This document shows, piece after piece, positions 63,401 to 64,000 of a DNA stretch of 64,000 bases. Below the pieces are notes generated by a model. It was given only the letters and a program-made list of their open reading frames with translations, did not search any database and had not been told where the DNA came from. The stretch comes from Pedobacter sp. ok626. GTDB lineage: Bacteria; Bacteroidota; Bacteroidia; Sphingobacteriales; Sphingobacteriaceae. The translations under genes and the position numbers were made by a program. Position 1 is the stretch's first letter, and every line of letters starts with the position of its first letter. Location of the stretch: NCBI RefSeq assembly GCF_900100435.1, contig NZ_FNEX01000006.1:1-64000 (forward strand), read 5' to 3'.

Positions 63401-63781
63401 AAGCTTGTCACGAAAAGAAGACACATCTGCTTTAACCACAATAGCTTTTCCGATAATTTGGTAGGTAACTGCGCGTCCAAATAAAACATTGTCCATCACC
63501 TTATCAAGTGGTGTATTGTAAAAGTTTGCATCAATAGACATGTGAGAATTAAGTTTTCCCTCGTACCAAACTACATTGTAACCGGTTTGGCGTTTAATTT
63601 CTTTAAAGACCTGACTAATGGTGGTATTGTCCTTATTATAAGTTAGCTTTTGTCCGCGACTGTCTCTCGCACTCAATTGGAGTACTGCTAATAAAATTAT
63701 AATAGGGGTTAACCTCATTAAGTATAGAGTTTTGAAGAAGCCCTCTATGAGGGCTTCTCGGTTCATGTAGTTGGTTTTCAT
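60464..63781 (-). CDS. SusC/RagA-type TonB-dependent receptor with STN domain
   Basis: A 1105-aa receptor with an N-terminal signal region (about 22-42, MRLTPIIILLAVLQLSARDS; other in-frame Met at residues 6 and 22 are possible starts), an STN domain (about 48-112), a CarboxypepD_reg domain (about 135-210, VRGRVLDENNEPLAGAVV), the plug signature VLKDADATAIYGARGANGVI and a TonB barrel ending SAGFQITL. The STN domain predicts control by a FecR/ECF pair, which would lie beyond the right edge. No carbohydrate enzyme is linked to it. Confidence 0.94.
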   Translation of the reverse strand: MKTNYMNREALIEGFFKTLYLMRLTPIIILLAVLQLSARDSRGQKLTYNKDNTTISQVFKEIKRQTGYNVVWYEGKLNSHMSIDANFYNTPLDKVMDNVLFGRAVTYQIIGKAIVVKADVSSFRDKLIALFANIDVRGRVLDENNEPLAGAVVKVKGEKNSTSTNSNGEFMLKNVDENVTLVISFLGYETQEVKAVKNIPSIKLTPSTDKLEEVQINAGYYTVTDRERTGSISRITSKDIEKQPINNVLQAMQANIPGIQVLQNTGVPGGGFKVQIRGKNSLNQGNEPFYVIDGVPFSSTTISAGQGNGILLNSSPLASINPMDIENIEVLKDADATAIYGARGANGVILITTKKGKPGKTNTSISLNQGISRVGHKLNLMNNTQYLEMRNEAFANDKITPAANQYDVNSIWSPTKNIDWQEELIGHNAPMTNLQASLSGGDENLQYLFSGSYYKEGTVFLEKSSFGRNSGNIGIQYNSDNKKFFATFSANYSQIRSDLFPGDMTQFIYLPPNFPDLLDNEGNLNWDDNRMNINPLAQSRRDFTSKTNNLTTNTSLGYKIFRDLIFKTNFGFTKMDKHDYSNNPLNLRYPGSNFGPESREAVFSDYAVETWIVEPQINWNKTVWRGKLQALLGTTFQQNLNDGQSIVASNFASDALLGNIAAASLLTVQERRYLQYRYTAVFGRLNYNFSDKYIVNLTARRDGSSRFGNESRFANFGAIGAAWIISQEDFIRKKDNFISFAKLRVSYGVTGNDQISDYAYLSLWSTNTGTSSTYQGLSTLSPNQISNPEYAWEVNKKFEAGIDLGLFKDRINLSFDFYSNRSSNQLLYDRLPYVTGWAGVTTNLPAKVSNTGIEFILTSKNLSTSNFRWNTSINFTLPKNKLLKYPGLGKQLLYEIGQPLSILKVYNTYVNPQTGLYVAEDYDKNGIIDDDDRYKIEFIGRKYYGGIENSLTYKGFKLDFLFQVVKQSGSSFYSQRGVTGSFNIRTPQASNFPVELLDRWQNVDDRPSFQKFGTTSTNSISNTTATKNGSLAIVDASFIRLKNVDFSYTLPSNVTKKIKFNSIRFYLQGQNLFTITKYLGLDPETQSSVGLPSLQVISAGFQITL

Positions 63782-63820
63782 AGGCTTTGTAACAAAGCTT
63801 ACCTTACGATGATTTAAATT

Positions 63821-63942
63821 TAATTTTGTCGATTAAATTAAATTAAGTAAGTTCGTTTTGTCTGTTTAATTGATAGTTAGATACTTTAGTTGATGCAGAT
63901 TTGAAGTCGTCTATGCTCTCGTAAAGCATAAACGACTTTTTT
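63821..63942 (+). ncRNA. Candidate small RNA antisense to the SusC leader
   Basis: On the plus strand a TAATTTTG box (63821-63828) is followed after about 110 nt by a terminator hairpin (AAGTCGTCTATGCT / AGCATAAACGACTT, 63904-63938, one mismatch) with a run of six T. No coding frame lies between. The transcript would run opposite to the SusC leader. Antisense RNAs at susC genes are known in Bacteroides; here it is only a prediction. Confidence 0.4.
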
Positions 63943-63957
63943 GTGTCTTGTTTTCCA

Positions 63958-63973
63958 CGCGTGCGTACACGCG
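63958..63973. repeat. GC-rich palindrome at the right edge
   Basis: CGCGTG and CACGCG around CGTA form a perfect 6-bp inverted repeat in otherwise AT-rich spacer. It may be an operator or a short structural element. Confidence 0.35.
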
Positions 63974-64000
63974 CGACAGATTGTTTTTTACGGCATAACA

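Noticed and set aside
1-64000. CRISPR arrays, tRNA or rRNA genes, insertion sequences
   Set aside because: No direct-repeat/spacer pattern, no cloverleaf or rRNA-like sequence and no transposase frame were seen on reading; a dedicated tRNA scan was not possible.

Overview
The window reads as chromosomal DNA of a Bacteroidota member, most likely a Sphingobacteriaceae / Pedobacter-like bacterium. This rests on two SusC/SusD outer-membrane pairs with STN-type TonB receptors, an ECF-sigma/FecR cascade, type IX secretion (T9SS) type-B sorting and PorP/SprF proteins, promoters of the TTG-N19-22-TAnnTTTG type instead of -35/-10 boxes, AT-rich intergenic DNA and few Shine-Dalgarno sequences. Genus level is an inference; no rRNA or tRNA gene was seen.

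Layout. 1-7.6 kb: the tail of a DsbD-like reductase, fabF, an acyl-CoA carboxylase beta subunit, trxB, a GH20 hexosaminidase and a lipoprotein. 7.6-15.9 kb: a propeller-type histidine kinase with its LuxR-type response regulator, a VOC protein plus AraC regulator, an ECF sigma with a membrane partner, and a dicarboxylate-type symporter. 15.9-30.4 kb: housekeeping genes (rplU-rpmA, prenyl synthase, RNase R, MscS channel, double ABC ATPase, YajQ, a Lys/Ala-rich basic protein, ppk1-ppx) and an odd DHp-REC protein that lacks an ATPase domain. 30.5-39.1 kb: ECF sigma, FecR, SusC, SusD, a DUF4465-like lipoprotein and a thioredoxin-fold protein, all in one direction.

39.1-44.5 kb is a compact minus-strand operon (FAD oxidoreductase, methyltransferase, type III PKS, FabZ-like dehydratase, ketosynthase, ACP, phosphopantetheinyl transferase) with overlaps or gaps of at most 21 bases. 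It probably makes a modified phenolic or pyrone lipid. 44.6-49.4 kb holds a heptad-repeat coiled-coil protein and a secreted Ig-like / T9SS type-B / PorP operon. Upstream of that operon are phased 9-bp and 11-bp tandem repeats.

49.7-63.8 kb is an accessory region: a MocR regulator with a direct-repeat operator candidate, two MauE/DoxX-like membrane proteins with a PCxCG motif, AraC and Crp-type regulators, three homologous small exported proteins with a C-x7-C pair, an exported protein that may be a propeller, and a minus-strand SusC-SusD-TlpA operon. A visible tandem duplication of about 475 bp copied one of the small genes with the tails of both neighbours. I regard this putative envelope thiol/disulfide system as the best candidate for something undescribed, with the type III PKS operon second.
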